Shown piece by piece: positions 6,001 through 10,294 of a stretch of 10,294 nucleotides of DNA (the first letter of the stretch is position 1; each line of letters starts with the position of its first letter). Position numbers and translations under genes: made by a program. Source of the DNA: Phoronis pallida (Eukaryota; Phoronida; Phoronidae). The notes below the pieces were generated by a model, which worked only from the letters and a program-made list of their open reading frames with translations, did no database searches and had not been told where the DNA came from. The stretch is from the NCBI GenBank assembly GCA_028565715.1, contig JAOXYC010244011.1:1-10294 (forward strand). Reading direction: 5' to 3'.

Positions 6001-7828
6001 ATGCTCTTAACCAAAAGTGTAAAAAATTAAGGCAATGATATTTAGTTATCCCTGCAATTAAGATGGAAAATGTATCTCGGGACAAAAACTTCACATGCAC
6101 AAACACATGGACTAATAGCACCTCACCAGTTTGAAATGGAACAAACAGCCTGATATCAATATATGCACTGAGGAAAGCTGTGTTATTGCTAAAAGCATCT
6201 TGCATTGAAGTCTACTGTTTTCTATATAACATTTTATCCAGCAATGAATAATTGACAAGTTTTATACTTGATTATGGCCTTCTGAATTTTGTATTGACAA
6301 AGATTCACTACATGTTCTGTTAGCAAATGGTTATCCTTATTTTGACTTTTTTGATCATCTTAATCGGAGGTTGAACCGACAGAAACAAATATCTCAGATT
6401 GTCATTGCTTATTTCATGAATTATGCAGATTACAATATTTATCCATGTTCCCTGTAAGCTATACGTCTGTTTGTTTGCCAGATAATGCATATTTAATGGA
6501 ATACATTATCTATCCATGTTCCCTGTAGGTTATACGTCTAGAAGGACAGGTGAAGAGGTATAAATCAGCTGCTGATAACGCTGAAAAAGTGGAGGAAGAA
6601 TTAAAACAAGAGAAAAGGAAAATAACTAGGGAGGTATGTATGTCTGATGGTTGAGACATCCAGTTAAAAATGTGCTTAACAGTTTTCACACTTTTATAGC
6701 GCAACTCTGAAATGGCCCAAACACAAACAACGAAAAACAGAATTGATTTGGATGAAAATATTCTTGATACTTTGTTTAAAAAATATAGTCTCTTTTTATG
6801 TTAATCGGTAGTTGTGCCAACTTGACTAATCTGCTGAAACTGTGTCCTAAATTTTTATTTTTGTTGATGTTCTGATTTTGTAATGAAATGACTTGTCCTG
6901 TGTATTTCAGCTATGGACATCTCAATCATTAGAAAGTCAAAATACCAAAAATGAACAGTATTCCCATATAGAGGAATATTATGTATAGGTTAGGATAGCA
7001 GCTAGGTTTCATTCAAGTTTTTTTCTAAAGAGGGTATCTTATCCTGGGGTGTTCAGTCGGTTTCTGCTCGGATTTTCTACCCCTATGTTCAGCCAAGTTC
7101 TTCATTTGTCAATAGAGGGTCCAAGTCCCCACCTTCAAGGTCAAGGTCACTGCAAGTCTTTGCACTCTTTTAGTTAGTCTATCAATTTGGTGTACAGGGG
7201 TGGTATTTGGTTTTTAGACTTTTTTAGATTTCCTACATTTTGACATGTACCTAAAACAAGGTTTATATATAGTTCATTTATCTGCATGGAGGTTTTGAGA
7301 CTATTTAGACCACTTTCATGTTGCTTTGTAATTTTGATGAAAACATTTTGGTGCATGCCATAGCACGGTTTTGCTGAGGGAGGTTTCATATTATTACTCA
7401 AATTATAATGTACCAGAAACAACATGATATTTTTGTTATCATTTATTTGTTGGTACAAATAAGCTTATTTAGTTATAGTTAACCATAGAATTTCTTTTTT
7501 CCAAGTTTTATTTTCTGCTTCGTAAACTTATGCTATAGTCGCTGACAAGGTGAACTGCCATTATCACTCCACATCATGCACAGTGGTCAACCACTGCACC
7601 AACATAACTCATAGTTATGTCTGTTACCATTAGCATGTGATGTCATATCAATATTGTTCTAAACAAAGGGTATTAAAGTGTTTAACAATGTTTTAGCGAG
7701 ATTTTTTTCTATTTTTTTAGCTGAGAGAGTCTCAGAGTCAGTTGGAAGAGTTGACAACCCAGAATAACCATTTACAGAAGAGGTTAGATAAGATCAAGTC
7801 AGCACGCAGTCAACTTGTACGATCATAG
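1..7828 (+). CDS. LRRFIP2: LRRFIP1/2-like Flightless-I-interacting coiled-coil protein, C-terminal part, nine exons
   Basis: Join of 1-75, 306-392, 840-1010, 1332-1424, 2083-2263, 2661-2831, 5443-5522, 6529-6633 and 7721-7825 plus TAG. The blocks total 1068 nt, exactly 356 codons, with no phase clash and GT/AG at every junction. Known of the family: cytosolic coiled-coil adaptors that bind the Flightless-I leucine-rich repeats and, in vertebrates, act in Toll-like-receptor/MyD88 and Wnt/Dishevelled signalling. Seen here: an N-terminal charged segment, a Ser/Arg-rich stretch, then nearly continuous coiled coil with one polar linker ([16 protein letters not shown]) in the middle, ending in a short basic tail. 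The 5' part, promoter and true start are outside the window. The ATG at base 1 aligns with an internal Met of the family (MRELERQQKE in vertebrates), so it is not the start. Whether the gene is the LRRFIP1 or LRRFIP2 ortholog cannot be settled; the short C-terminal coil is closest to LRRFIP2. The symbol is by similarity. Confidence 0.9.
306..392 (+). CDS. LRRFIP2: LRRFIP exon b, Ser/Arg-rich segment
   Basis: Acceptor tttccag at 299-305 and donor gtaatt at 393; 29 codons, phase 0 on both sides. Encodes [20 protein letters not shown].. and ends ..SSRDLR. The SSRRGS motif is shared with vertebrate LRRFIP (TSSRRGSGDTS). RRGSDD has the look of a basophilic kinase site and is also acidic downstream; phosphorylation is inference. 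The symmetric 87-nt length means the exon could be skipped without a frameshift. Confidence 0.8.
393..839. other. Intron with dense short inverted repeats
   Basis: Intron between exons b and c. No coding block in the right phase was found. The part from about 510 to 690 is very AT-rich and repeats AATCAATTT-like words (near 516, 563, 608) and the reverse complement (near 641). These include a 13-bp inverted pair, 559-571 with 639-651, and a near-palindrome at 618-637 around ACTAGT. It may be a decayed foldback element. The open frame running from 675 into the next exon has no family similarity before 840 and is intron read-through. Confidence 0.55.
840..1010 (+). CDS. LRRFIP2: LRRFIP exon c, first conserved coiled coil
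   Basis: Acceptor tttttcag ending at 839, donor gtgggt at 1011, 57 codons, phase 0-0. Encodes [20 protein letters not shown].., then [16 protein letters not shown] and a Met/Glu-rich coil ending ECKDRTR. This is the best-conserved part of the family: vertebrates have [20 protein letters not shown] followed by a YQVDTLKD motif. Heptad leucines and hydrophobics are clear. The donor has G at +3 to +5, which is weaker than the other sites. Retention of the intron would add VGHLDS and a stop at 1029-1031. Confidence 0.92.
1011..1331. other. Intron, no recognisable content
   Basis: AT-rich intron. Nothing coding in the right phase and no clear repeat. It contains AATAAAAAGCACA near 1155, a word that also occurs at the right edge of the foldback element near 3641, which may hint at a shared repeat family or be chance. 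Confidence 0.6.
1332..1424 (+). CDS. LRRFIP2: LRRFIP exon d, coiled coil
   Basis: Acceptor ttttgtttcag ending at 1331, donor gtaacc at 1425, 31 codons, phase 0-0. Encodes [20 protein letters not shown].. and ends ..[10 protein letters not shown]. It corresponds to the vertebrate KNKEFEREKHAHSVLQFQF..VKEALKQREELLE segment, with the same ending just before the KHG/EHG junction. The exon is in frame with both neighbours and has regular heptad hydrophobics. Confidence 0.88.
1484..1564 (-). repeat. tRNA-Ser-like relic, possible SINE head
   Basis: Read on the minus strand there is an A-box-like TGGTTGAATGG (1543-1553 on plus) and a perfect B-box GGTTCGATTCC (1490-1500). Between them lie AAGGCGCCAG and a CTAGAAG anticodon-loop-like heptamer (anticodon AGA, Ser), followed by a longer variable region typical of Ser/Leu tRNAs. 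The sequence GTCGGTG sits beside the B-box, with its partner CACCGAC before the A-box (7 bp). The T-stem only pairs with an 8-nt loop, the anticodon stem is broken, and no proper acceptor stem closes on the 3' side, so a working tRNA is unlikely. A short T-run follows the T-arm. It is best read as a tRNA pseudogene or the head of a tRNA-derived SINE; no SINE body could be identified. Confidence 0.6.
1721..1769. repeat. Strong imperfect hairpin in intron
   Basis: Stem segments pair in order: TGGT (1721-1724) with ACCA (1766-1769); TTAGAAAAA (1727-1735) with TTTTTCTAA (1755-1763); TATCACC (1737-1743) with GGTGATA (1747-1753). The loop is ATG. Only three base-pair positions in the stem are mismatched. 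It could be part of the adjacent tRNA-like element, a small foldback, or a structured RNA. Confidence 0.65.
2083..2263 (+). CDS. LRRFIP2: LRRFIP exon e, acidic/polar linker
   Basis: Acceptor gtattttag ending at 2082, donor gtgggt at 2264; phase 0 in, phase 1 out. Encodes [20 protein letters not shown].., a polar Asn/Asp/Ser/Thr/Pro linker, and ends ..DDLGEGTL plus G of the next codon. It matches vertebrate KHGLVIIPDGTPNGD at the start and GEGPLD at the end. Joining G2263 to AT2661-2662 gives Asp and the reading GEGTLDEKI, which fixes the donor choice over the alternatives at 2268 and 2270. The segment interrupts the coiled coil and is probably disordered. Confidence 0.88.
2264..2660. other. 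Intron, no recognisable content
   Basis: AT-rich intron. An open frame beginning at ATG 2630 runs in frame into exon f, giving [10 protein letters not shown] before the conserved DEKIERF. A separate promoter or first exon is not otherwise supported. No repeat was seen. Confidence 0.6.
2661..2831 (+). CDS. LRRFIP2: LRRFIP exon f, second coiled coil and linker
   Basis: Acceptor aaatttgcag ending at 2660, donor gtgagt at 2832, phase 1-1. After the split Asp it encodes [20 protein letters not shown].., then [12 protein letters not shown], then a polar stretch with [13 protein letters not shown] and the first base of the next codon. Vertebrate counterparts are VRLRKLAGEKEELLSQIRKL, LEEERQK and GLQNGSDL..EMQR. 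The phase-1 end lets it splice to 4089, 4662 or 5443 without a frameshift. In the vertebrate protein the residues after MQR are DANRQ/EANKQ, pointing to 5443 as the ancestral partner. Confidence 0.9.
3465..3646. repeat. 182-bp foldback (MITE-like) element with tRNA-like tip
   Basis: Left arm 3465-3533 and right arm 3578-3646 are inverted copies, 55 of 69 positions identical by hand alignment, starting TTTATTGRTCA and including TCTGACCTGACT and GACTC at the inner end. The 44-nt centre contains TCAGC-CTTGTAA-GCTGA (3547-3563), a perfect 5-bp stem with a 7-nt loop at the centre of the palindrome. The loop has U33 and a TGT (Thr) anticodon position, and the preceding ATAGATAGAATG resembles a tRNA D-arm end. 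No clear target-site duplication was found. Classification as a MITE or a tRNA-derived foldback is inference. Confidence 0.75.
3769..3972. repeat. Inverted repeat, 39-bp arms
   Basis: Arms 3769-3807 and 3934-3972 are reverse complements at 37 of 39 positions, separated by 126 nt. Both arms begin at their outer ends with AAACATGTTTGGTTGAAAA. The 11-mer ATTCTTAGTCA occurs at 3759-3769 and again at 3998-4008, flanking the structure and possibly representing a target-site duplication. A 22-bp direct repeat lies at 3913-3934 and 3973-3994. This looks like a small non-autonomous insertion that rearranged after arrival. Confidence 0.75.
3913..3994. repeat. 22-bp direct repeat, 60 nt apart
   Basis: The 22-mer beginning GAACGAAGATCTGCTCCC is present at 3913-3934 and 3973-3994 without a mismatch. 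The 39-nt space between the copies is the right arm of the inverted repeat (they share one or two border bases), so the arm is bracketed by the repeat. Confidence 0.8.
4089..4199 (+). CDS. LRRFIP2: Candidate cassette exon A, coiled coil
   Basis: Acceptor gggttgcag ending at 4088, donor gtgagt at 4200, 111 nt, phase 1-1, so it can be included after exon f and spliced to 5443 or 4662 in frame. Encodes (R)[20 protein letters not shown].. followed by [16 protein letters not shown]. It is clearly coding in character: higher GC than the surrounding intron, open throughout, heptad leucines, good splice sites. I do not recall a direct counterpart in vertebrate LRRFIP2, where exon f joins straight to the EANKQ block. 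It is probably an alternatively spliced coil extension; constitutive inclusion is also possible. Confidence 0.72.
4200..4661. other. Intron, no recognisable content
   Basis: AT- and pyrimidine-rich intron between candidate exons A and B, with many TTTC/CACT words. No coding block or repeat was recognised. Confidence 0.6.
4662..4777 (+). CDS. LRRFIP2: Candidate alternative exon B, Ser-rich linker then coil
   Basis: Acceptor aaatttcag ending at 4661, donor gtaagt at 4778 (strong), 116 nt, phase 1 in, phase 0 out. After a split Lys it encodes [18 protein letters not shown].. and ends ..[10 protein letters not shown]. Because it ends in phase 0 it cannot join the phase-1 exon at 5443. It can join 5276 (alternative end) or 6529 (VIRLEGQV..). 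Splicing B to 6529 would make A+B and the 5443 exon mutually exclusive, and both end in a similar coil motif (AGLEKD versus TALEGN). Open reading and base composition are coding-like. The Ser-rich SPSPLSSSS piece is a likely flexible, phosphorylatable linker (inference). Confidence 0.7.
4778..5275. other. Intron after exon B
   Basis: Apart from the two-copy repeat nothing is recognised. The stretch 4920-5050 is richer in C and G than the flanks, without coding features. Confidence 0.5.
4817..4907. repeat. Two-copy direct repeat, 55-nt period
   Basis: 4817-4852 and 4872-4907 match at 33 of 36 positions (CAGCATGTCATAGG.. to ..ACTAACYGT), starting 39 nt after exon B ends. It is a local duplication in the intron. 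Confidence 0.8.
5276..5356 (+). CDS. Candidate alternative last exon (25-27 codons and TAA)
   Basis: Acceptor tttccaaatttcag ending at 5275 is followed in phase 0 by [20 protein letters not shown].. ending FTSHIY and TAA at 5354-5356. Exon B ends in phase 0, so B to 5276 would give a protein with a non-coiled, aromatic-rich tail instead of the usual coil. Third codon positions are rich in C/T, unlike the surrounding AT-rich intron. Poly(A)-signal candidates downstream are AATAAA at 5683-5688 and 5832-5837. A weak internal donor (gtttca at 5334) would leave phase 1 and could join 5443, making it an internal exon instead. I know of no counterpart in other LRRFIP proteins; it could be a chance open stretch. 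Confidence 0.38.
   Translation, partial: GSAWKFVFKTNFTGNQFDAGFTSHIY
5443..5522 (+). CDS. LRRFIP2: LRRFIP exon g, conserved C-terminal coil
   Basis: Acceptor cttgttctag ending at 5442, donor gtaagt at 5523; 80 nt, phase 1 in, phase 0 out. The split codon with exon f gives Arg, then [20 protein letters not shown].. and TALEGN. This is nearly the vertebrate (Q)[26 protein letters not shown], so the 2831-5443 junction is the conserved splice. Confidence 0.93.
5523..6528. other. Intron with duplicated acceptor region
   Basis: One kilobase with no coding block in phase. The stretch 5600-5800 is somewhat GC-richer (words such as CAGGCGGCCAATGAG, GACGGGTCAC) and may be a mobile-element remnant that I cannot name. 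The last 100 nt hold a duplicated splice-acceptor segment, listed separately. Minus-strand open frames here have no recognisable similarity. Confidence 0.55.
6429..6539. repeat. 71-nt-spaced duplication of the exon h acceptor
   Basis: 6429-6468 and 6500-6539 match at about 35 of 40 positions. The core TATCCATGTTCCCTGTARGY followed by TATACGTCT differs at only two bases. The downstream copy contains the acceptor used for exon h and its first codons. The upstream copy contains a similar AG at 6457-6458, whose use would add 70 nt and shift the frame. Confidence 0.85.
6529..6633 (+). CDS. LRRFIP2: LRRFIP exon h, conserved coil
   Basis: Acceptor ttccctgtag ending at 6528, donor gtatgt at 6634; 35 codons, phase 0-0. 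Encodes [20 protein letters not shown].., then [15 protein letters not shown]. The vertebrate match is [20 protein letters not shown] with VEDELKAEKRKLQRE, almost residue for residue. It can be entered from exon g or from candidate exon B, both phase 0. Confidence 0.94.
6911..6988 (+). CDS. Candidate alternative last exon resembling final exon
   Basis: Acceptor tgtgtatttcag ending at 6910 is followed in phase 0 by [20 protein letters not shown].. ending EEYYV and TAG at 6986-6988. Exon h ends in phase 0, so the splice would be in frame. The start resembles the regular last exon ([16 protein letters not shown]): L..SQS.LE then polar residues, suggesting an old duplication of that exon with a diverged tail. 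The tail is acidic and tyrosine-rich (YSHIEEYYV), unlike the basic normal end. Short length and lack of a strong poly(A) signal keep confidence moderate. Confidence 0.42.
   Translation, partial: LWTSQSLESQNTKNEQYSHIEEYYV
7134..7149 (+). promoter_or_regulatory. Overlapping TCAAGGTCA nuclear-receptor half-sites
   Basis: TTCAAGGTCAAGGTCA holds two overlapping TCAAGGTCA words, the known extended half-site for ERR/NR5A-type nuclear receptors. The words lie within an intron and in a stretch that may be a repeat, so a regulatory role is only possible. Confidence 0.25.
7721..7828 (+). CDS. LRRFIP2: LRRFIP last exon and stop
   Basis: Acceptor atttttttag ending at 7720; 35 codons then TAG at 7826-7828. 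Encodes [20 protein letters not shown].. and [15 protein letters not shown]. The vertebrate C-terminus is LRTALDKIEEMEMTNSHLAK with RLEKMKANRTALLAQQ, so length and register agree. The final 11 codons and stop (7793-7828) are also the first part of the minisatellite. Confidence 0.92.
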   Translation: MRESQSQLEELTTQNNHLQKRLDKIKSARSQLVRS

Positions 7829-8224
7829 AACTCAACATTGCGTGTGATCAAGTCAACACGCATTCAACTTGTACGCTCATAGAACTCAACATTGCGTGTG
7901 ATTAAGTGAGCATGCAGTCAACTTGTACGATCATAGAACTCAACATTGCGTATGATCAAGTCAACACGCATTCAACTAATACGACCATAGAACTCAACAT
8001 TGCGTGTGATTAAATCAACACGCAGTCAACTTGTACGCTCATAGAACTCAACATTGCGTGTGATCAAGTCAACACGCAGTCAACTTGTACGATCATAGAA
8101 CTCAACATTGCGTGTGATTAAGTCAAGATGCAGTCATCTTGTACGATCACAGAGCTCAACATTGCATGTGATTAAGTCAACACGCAGCCAACTTGTACGA
8201 TCAGAGAACTCAACATTGCGTTTG
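7793..8224 (+). repeat. 54-bp minisatellite, eight full units, starting inside the CDS
   Basis: Units begin at 7793, 7847, 7901, 7955, 8009, 8063, 8117 and 8171, each exactly 54 nt with only substitutions (ATYAAGTCAACACGCAGTCA.. ..CTCAACATTGCGTGTG). Unit 1 supplies the last 11 codons and the stop of the gene; the following units repeat that sequence in the 3' UTR. The period is 18 codons, so frame is kept. TAG recurs at the same place in units 1-6 and is lost in units 7 and 8 (CAG, GAG); unit 3 also has an earlier TGA. Confidence 0.95.
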
Positions 8225-8590
8225 ATCTAATCAGTGTGCAACAGAACATAGCATGTTCCCTTGTGTTTGATGAAGTCACCAAACAGTCTTGAATGGTCAT
8301 AGAAATGAGCATGGCAAGTGATGAAGTCAGTTCGCAGTCAAAATGTAGTCTTACCATCATAGAACTCAACATTTTGTGTAATCACTAGGCAGTCAACTTG
8401 TATGGTCATATGTGTAATGAATGACCACACAGTAAACATGCATGGTCATAGGTCATAGAACTCAACATTTCATATGATCATTGACAAGTCAACTTCTATG
8501 ATCATTGAAATCAACATTGTGTGTGATCAAGCCAATGCGCAGTCAACTTTTATTCATACCAGATGTTTAAATGATCATAGTAATTCACAT
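8225..8590 (+). repeat. Degenerate continuation of the minisatellite
   Basis: Diverged and length-changed copies continue with recognisable words such as CATAGAACTCAACATT (around 8360 and 8457), CAGTCAACTTGTATGGTCAT (8391) and GTGTGATCAAG (8521). The decay from left to right suggests that homogenisation acts on the 5' units next to the coding end. Confidence 0.8.
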
Positions 8591-8603
8591 GAAATAAGTC
8601 AGC

Positions 8604-8745
8604 GTGTGTTCTAGCTCAGGTGGGCAACAAAGTTATAGAAAAGGAATTTGCCAGGTTGTGTTCTTTCTGGCATTAAACGATATAGTTGAGATTGGCCACC
8701 GGTGTGTGTTCTTGCTGACAATTGAAAAAAGTTGAGATTGTTGCC
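8604..8745. repeat. Short degenerate repeats, about 46-52-nt spacing
   Basis: TGTGTTCT occurs at 8605, 8657 and 8705, and GTTGAGATTG at 8685 and 8731, suggesting two or three poorly preserved copies of a different unit next to the minisatellite. Confidence 0.4.
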
Positions 8746-8908
8746 TTCTAATCAACACAATGTGTGTTTACCATGATTCTTCCGCTGATTTTGAGCTAAA
8801 TGAAAATTTGTGAATATCCATACTTTTTTTACTGACCTTATTAATTCTATTATAAAGTTTGCCCAATATTAGTTTGAATCAGTAATGTTTACCCAAGTGT
8901 TAAGTTAA

Positions 8909-8914
8909 AATAAA
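8909..8914 (+). terminator. Candidate poly(A) signal of the LRRFIP transcript
   Basis: The first canonical AATAAA after the stop codon. It would give a 3' UTR of about 1.1 kb containing the whole minisatellite. A weaker ATTAAA at 8672-8677 lies earlier and another at 9024-9029 later. No downstream GT-rich element is obvious. Confidence 0.4.
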
Positions 8915-9035
8915 AAGTAATAACATCGGATAATTTGTCAAACAATTTTACTTAAAATGTTTAGAAATGTTATCAATCAACAAAATCCAACAGGCTTTTT
9001 TTGATCAGAAACTTTTTTCACAAATTAAAGCGGAT

Positions 9036-9081
9036 TTTTGACAAATGTCCAAAAAGCCTTATTTTTGGACATTTGGCAAAA
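9036..9081. repeat. Perfect 14-bp hairpin, extended to 19 bp
   Basis: CAAATGTCCAAAAA (9042-9055) pairs with TTTTTGGACATTTG (9062-9075) around a 6-nt loop. After one A/G mismatch, TTTTG (9036-9040) pairs with CAAAA (9077-9081). It could be a foldback relic or a transcript-end structure. Confidence 0.8.
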
Positions 9082-10294
9082 GTCGACTGCGGTGAAATGG
9101 GCAGATGCATTTAGTAATTCTTGGATATTTAGTTGAGTTAAATTGATATCATAAAATGTGATTTTTAACACTGTTGCCTTGATTGAATTAACTTTTTTAA
9201 GATGTTTTTTTGTTGTTAAAGTATCAACTAAATTCCATTTTCAATGTTTTTTTTGTCTAAAGAGAGGGATCTGTGCTATTGAGAAATCTGTTTCTTCGAA
9301 TTGTACAATGTATAGTCAAAAGTTAATATCGATTTTAGACTAGCCTACCCCTTTTAGAAAGTATTGTGAAATGAAAATATAATTGTGCCATTTAAATGTT
9401 AAACCAGGAGGTTTGCAGTGGGAAATTAATTGTCTTATTTGATAATTATATTTAAATTATGAATCTGTGCAGATAACAGTTTCATAATTTAATTATAAAA
9501 ACACTTCGCAACCAAATCCTTTTTGATAATGGTTATCACTTTGATGATGAAGTCAAAGCTTACGGCTTGGTCACTGAGATATATATTGTTAATTTGAAAT
9601 GCCAAGTTCATGTTTCCGTTACATGAAGTAAGTGTTTGCATCTTGATATATTACAATTATTTTCCATGACCTGTTTACCACATAATAATGATAATTGCAT
9701 TATGTAAATATAAAGATGATGATATCTATATAGTACCACTCAAAACTTTTCAATATTGCAAACTAATTTCTCTTTTGCATCATTTTTATATTTACATAAT
9801 TTTTGTTACACGCAGGCAAAACGTTTTTGTAGTTCTTTCCTCGCATAGGTTAAGGAATTGTAATTGAACTTTCAATGATTGACACTCCTTATTTATGGCT
9901 ATGAAAATGCATTGCAGCGAAACTTTCTCAAATGACCATATTTTTAACTGCTTGCACCATATTTTTTGAATTTTTCGATTATGTGTAGCTCCACAAATTA
10001 ATGGAAATGCAAGTAACTCGGAATGTTGGGGTTCCAATTAAATGTTAATGTTTAAAAAATCCTGTTTGTAATTTAATTTCGCAAAAAATCATAATTTAAC
10101 TAATTTACAGTACATACAACAAATTTCACTGTCACGTGCTTATAAGACTTTCATGGCTATAAATACGGACAATCCATCTTTAAAAAGGCATCCAACATTG
10201 TCACTCATTCTGTCTGGTATTCCCTGTTAGACCTATGTAAAAAGGGCACATTCCAGGGAATAACTTTTATGTTGGAAATATCTTAAAGGCATAA

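Larger units (their letters stand above)
6634..7720. other. Intron with candidate alternative last exon
   Basis: Holds the candidate exon at 6911-6988 (listed). From 7020 to 7180 there is a GC-richer stretch with a tandem TCAAGGTCAAGGTCA word, probably a repeat remnant. From 7200 to 7700 it is AT-rich with nothing recognised. ATTAAA at 7672-7677 is a weak poly(A) candidate for the alternative end. Confidence 0.55.
8746..10294. other. AT-rich 3' flank without a recognised gene
   Basis: About 1.5 kb of AT-rich DNA. Besides the listed poly(A) candidate and hairpin it holds a 12-bp AT inverted repeat (9452-9463 with 9481-9492), a 9-bp inverted repeat TATTCCCTG/CAGGGAATA (10218-10226 with 10254-10262), and a CACGTG (10133-10138) 20 nt before TATAAATA (10158-10165) that could by chance look like a promoter. 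Short open frames on both strands have no recognisable similarity. Confidence 0.55.

Noticed and set aside
7174-7458. Minus-strand open frame of 94 codons
   Set aside because: Low-complexity AT-rich intron sequence with no recognised domain or start context.
7793-8224. CRISPR-like array
   Set aside because: Units are contiguous 54-bp tandem copies with no unique spacers, in an animal gene.
8172-8372. Minus-strand open frame through the minisatellite
   Set aside because: A by-product of a frame-preserving 54-nt repeat; no independent support.
10133-10165. E-box CACGTG followed by TATAAATA as a promoter
   Set aside because: Both motifs are short and expected by chance in AT-rich DNA; no gene follows within the window.

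Overview
The window is animal nuclear DNA. It is AT-rich, non-operonic, and split into short exons by introns with GT..AG ends. Nine in-frame plus-strand blocks join without a phase clash into the C-terminal 356 residues of one protein, stopping at TAG 7826-7828. I recognise it as an LRRFIP1/LRRFIP2-type protein (leucine-rich-repeat Flightless-I-interacting protein). The supporting hallmarks are a MKELEKQQK segment, an SSRRGS serine/arginine patch, [25 protein letters not shown], a LEEERE coil, an EANKQ.SDYKFKL.KAEQDIT.LE block, RLEGQV.RYK.AA.NAEKVE.EL, and a short C-terminal coil. The intron repeats, a tRNA-like relic and the divergence from vertebrates suggest a lophotrochozoan, perhaps a mollusc. 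That last step is inference.

Layout: 1-75 is the end of a coding block whose start lies outside the window. Exons follow at 306-392, 840-1010, 1332-1424, 2083-2263, 2661-2831, 5443-5522, 6529-6633 and 7721-7828. Between 2831 and 5443 lie two further splice-competent coding blocks, 4089-4199 and 4662-4777. They are in phase with the main chain and could replace or precede the 5443-5522 exon. Two candidate alternative last exons in the right phase sit at 5276-5356 and 6911-6988, so the gene may make several proteins that share a coiled-coil trunk but differ at the C-terminus. No gene was recognised on the minus strand.

The introns hold repeats. There is a tRNA-Ser-like relic (minus strand, about 1484-1564) with a strong hairpin beside it (1721-1769). 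A 182-bp foldback element (3465-3646) folds so that its tip is an anticodon-arm-like loop. A second inverted repeat (3769-3972) has nested direct repeats, and there are small tandem duplications after 4777 and across the 6529 splice acceptor.

The 3' end is the most striking part. The last 11 codons plus the stop of the gene form the first unit of a 54-bp minisatellite (eight full units from 7793 to 8224, decaying to about 8590). From 8600 to the end the DNA is AT-rich untranslated or intergenic sequence, with a poly(A)-signal candidate at 8909, a 14-bp perfect hairpin near 9042-9075, and no gene that I can support.
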